Made by a program: the position numbers and the translations under genes
Notes under the pieces: model-generated
Seen by the model: only the letters and a program-made list of their open reading frames with translations
What the model was told of the DNA's origin: nothing
Database searches by the model: none
Assembly (NCBI GenBank): GCA_905250025.1
Contig: CAJNOJ010000179.1
Span: 88,334 to 152,333, forward strand
Source: Adineta ricciae
Lineage: Eukaryota > Rotifera > Eurotatoria > Adinetida > Adinetidae
Length of the DNA stretch: 64,000 nt
Reading direction: 5' to 3'
Shown: in pieces, positions 63,421 to 64,000 of the stretch
Numbering within the stretch: the stretch's first letter is position 1
How the letters are laid out: each line of letters starts with the position of its first letter

Positions 63421-63669
63421 TCTAAACGTTTGTCTTTTCAGAAAAAAATTTTCTTAATCTAGAATATAAGCAACAATTTTTCTACAACTATTTCATATAA
63501 ATAATTTTTCCGTATTTTGTTTCTCGTCAGAATAAATTCACAAACAATAAGAATAAGATTACAATTTGTTTTAACGATTGCACACATTCACATCACTTCA
63601 ATTACAAACAAGATAGAGGTGTTTTCTTCGATGTACATCCATAAGAACACTGTTCTTATTCACAAAAAA

Positions 63670-64000
63670 CTAGAACGAATGATTACTTTTAATCTCATCG
63701 AGATCATTGATTTGACCAGGTAAAAGATCGGGACGATTTATTCCCAGTTCCCCTAACGGACTCGTACTACATAACAACTCGTCATGACTTTGCGCTAGCG
63801 GACAGCACAATGGGTCCGAATTCATCGAACCAACTGACGCGGAATTGGCACGTTGAGTCCACGTTTCATTTGTTGGCACATCATCGCAAACCATCAATAA
63901 ATTCGATGATGATGAATGTTTCTAAACAGATGAGACTTAGAAAACCGTTCGATCAATGCTCGTATTCTACCTTGGGTGACTGAATTATTTGCCGTTGTTT
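63670..64000 (-). CDS. 3' end of an unrecognised gene (partial, runs off right edge)
   Basis: Last exon 63670-63921 and part of the previous exon, 63971-64000, joined in phase 0 over a 49-bp intron. The visible 93 residues are disordered, with four serines in a row and PLGELGINRPDLLPGQIND near the end. No domain or family is recognised. It ends 249 bp upstream of NF-YC copy 2. Confidence 0.65.

Overview
The window looks like AT-rich nuclear DNA of a small invertebrate, most likely a bdelloid rotifer. Genes are animal-type and dense, most introns are about 45-70 bp, and splice-acceptor-like AGs sit directly upstream of many start codons, which fits the spliced-leader trans-splicing known in bdelloids. 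The organism call is inference. There is one assembly gap (6854-6953, 100 N) and a single N at 46659. All gene models were built by hand from reading frames, GT/AG sites and phase matching, with no transcript data.

Layout, left to right: SIL1 (partial, 1-1035, minus); a diverged long inverted repeat (2128-2690); Pax6 (3297-5793, minus); a second Pax-derived gene, 9205-10957, that joins a paired-box RED subdomain to a RING-H2 finger; an RNF38/RNF44-type RING-H2 gene (12472-13695); two tandem TADA3/Ada3-like genes (14177-15588 and 15980-18169); a possible beta-trefoil orphan (18704-19547); a Rab11-FIP3/4-like gene with two alternative Rab11-binding last exons (20254-23954); an AUR1/IPC-synthase-like PAP2 gene (26821-28386); a Patched-domain membrane protein (31300-34722); a 1,030-bp hAT-like foldback MITE (35598-36627); FBF1 (37123-40944); an intronless orphan on the plus strand (42339-43490); a single-PDZ NHERF-like gene (43957-45674); a p24/TMED gene (47076-48118) with a partial upstream duplicate (46453-46658); a four-TM MARVEL-like gene (50617-51413); a class A GPCR on the plus strand (56092-57510); mitochondrial ferredoxin FDX2 (59828-60861); two tandem NF-YC genes (61188-62450 and 62654-63420); and the 3' end of an unrecognised gene (63670-64000). 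Eighteen of the twenty genes are on the minus strand.

The genes do not form a pathway. They are a mix of transcription and chromatin factors (Pax6, the Pax/RING gene, TADA3-like pair, NF-YC pair), ER/secretory and trafficking proteins (SIL1, TMED, FIP3/4), a ciliary transition-fibre protein (FBF1), membrane and lipid proteins (AUR1-like, Patched-like, MARVEL-like, GPCR, NHERF) and iron-sulfur metabolism (FDX2). Tandem or local duplication recurs: the Pax pair, RING pair, TADA3 pair, NF-YC pair, the FIP terminal exons and the TMED 5' end.

The best candidate for something undescribed is the RED-RING-H2 protein at 9205-10957. The C-terminal end of the RED fold and the whole RING lie in one uninterrupted exon, the intron inside RED is at the same position and phase as in the adjacent Pax6, and the RING has the same zinc-ligand spacing as the next gene upstream.
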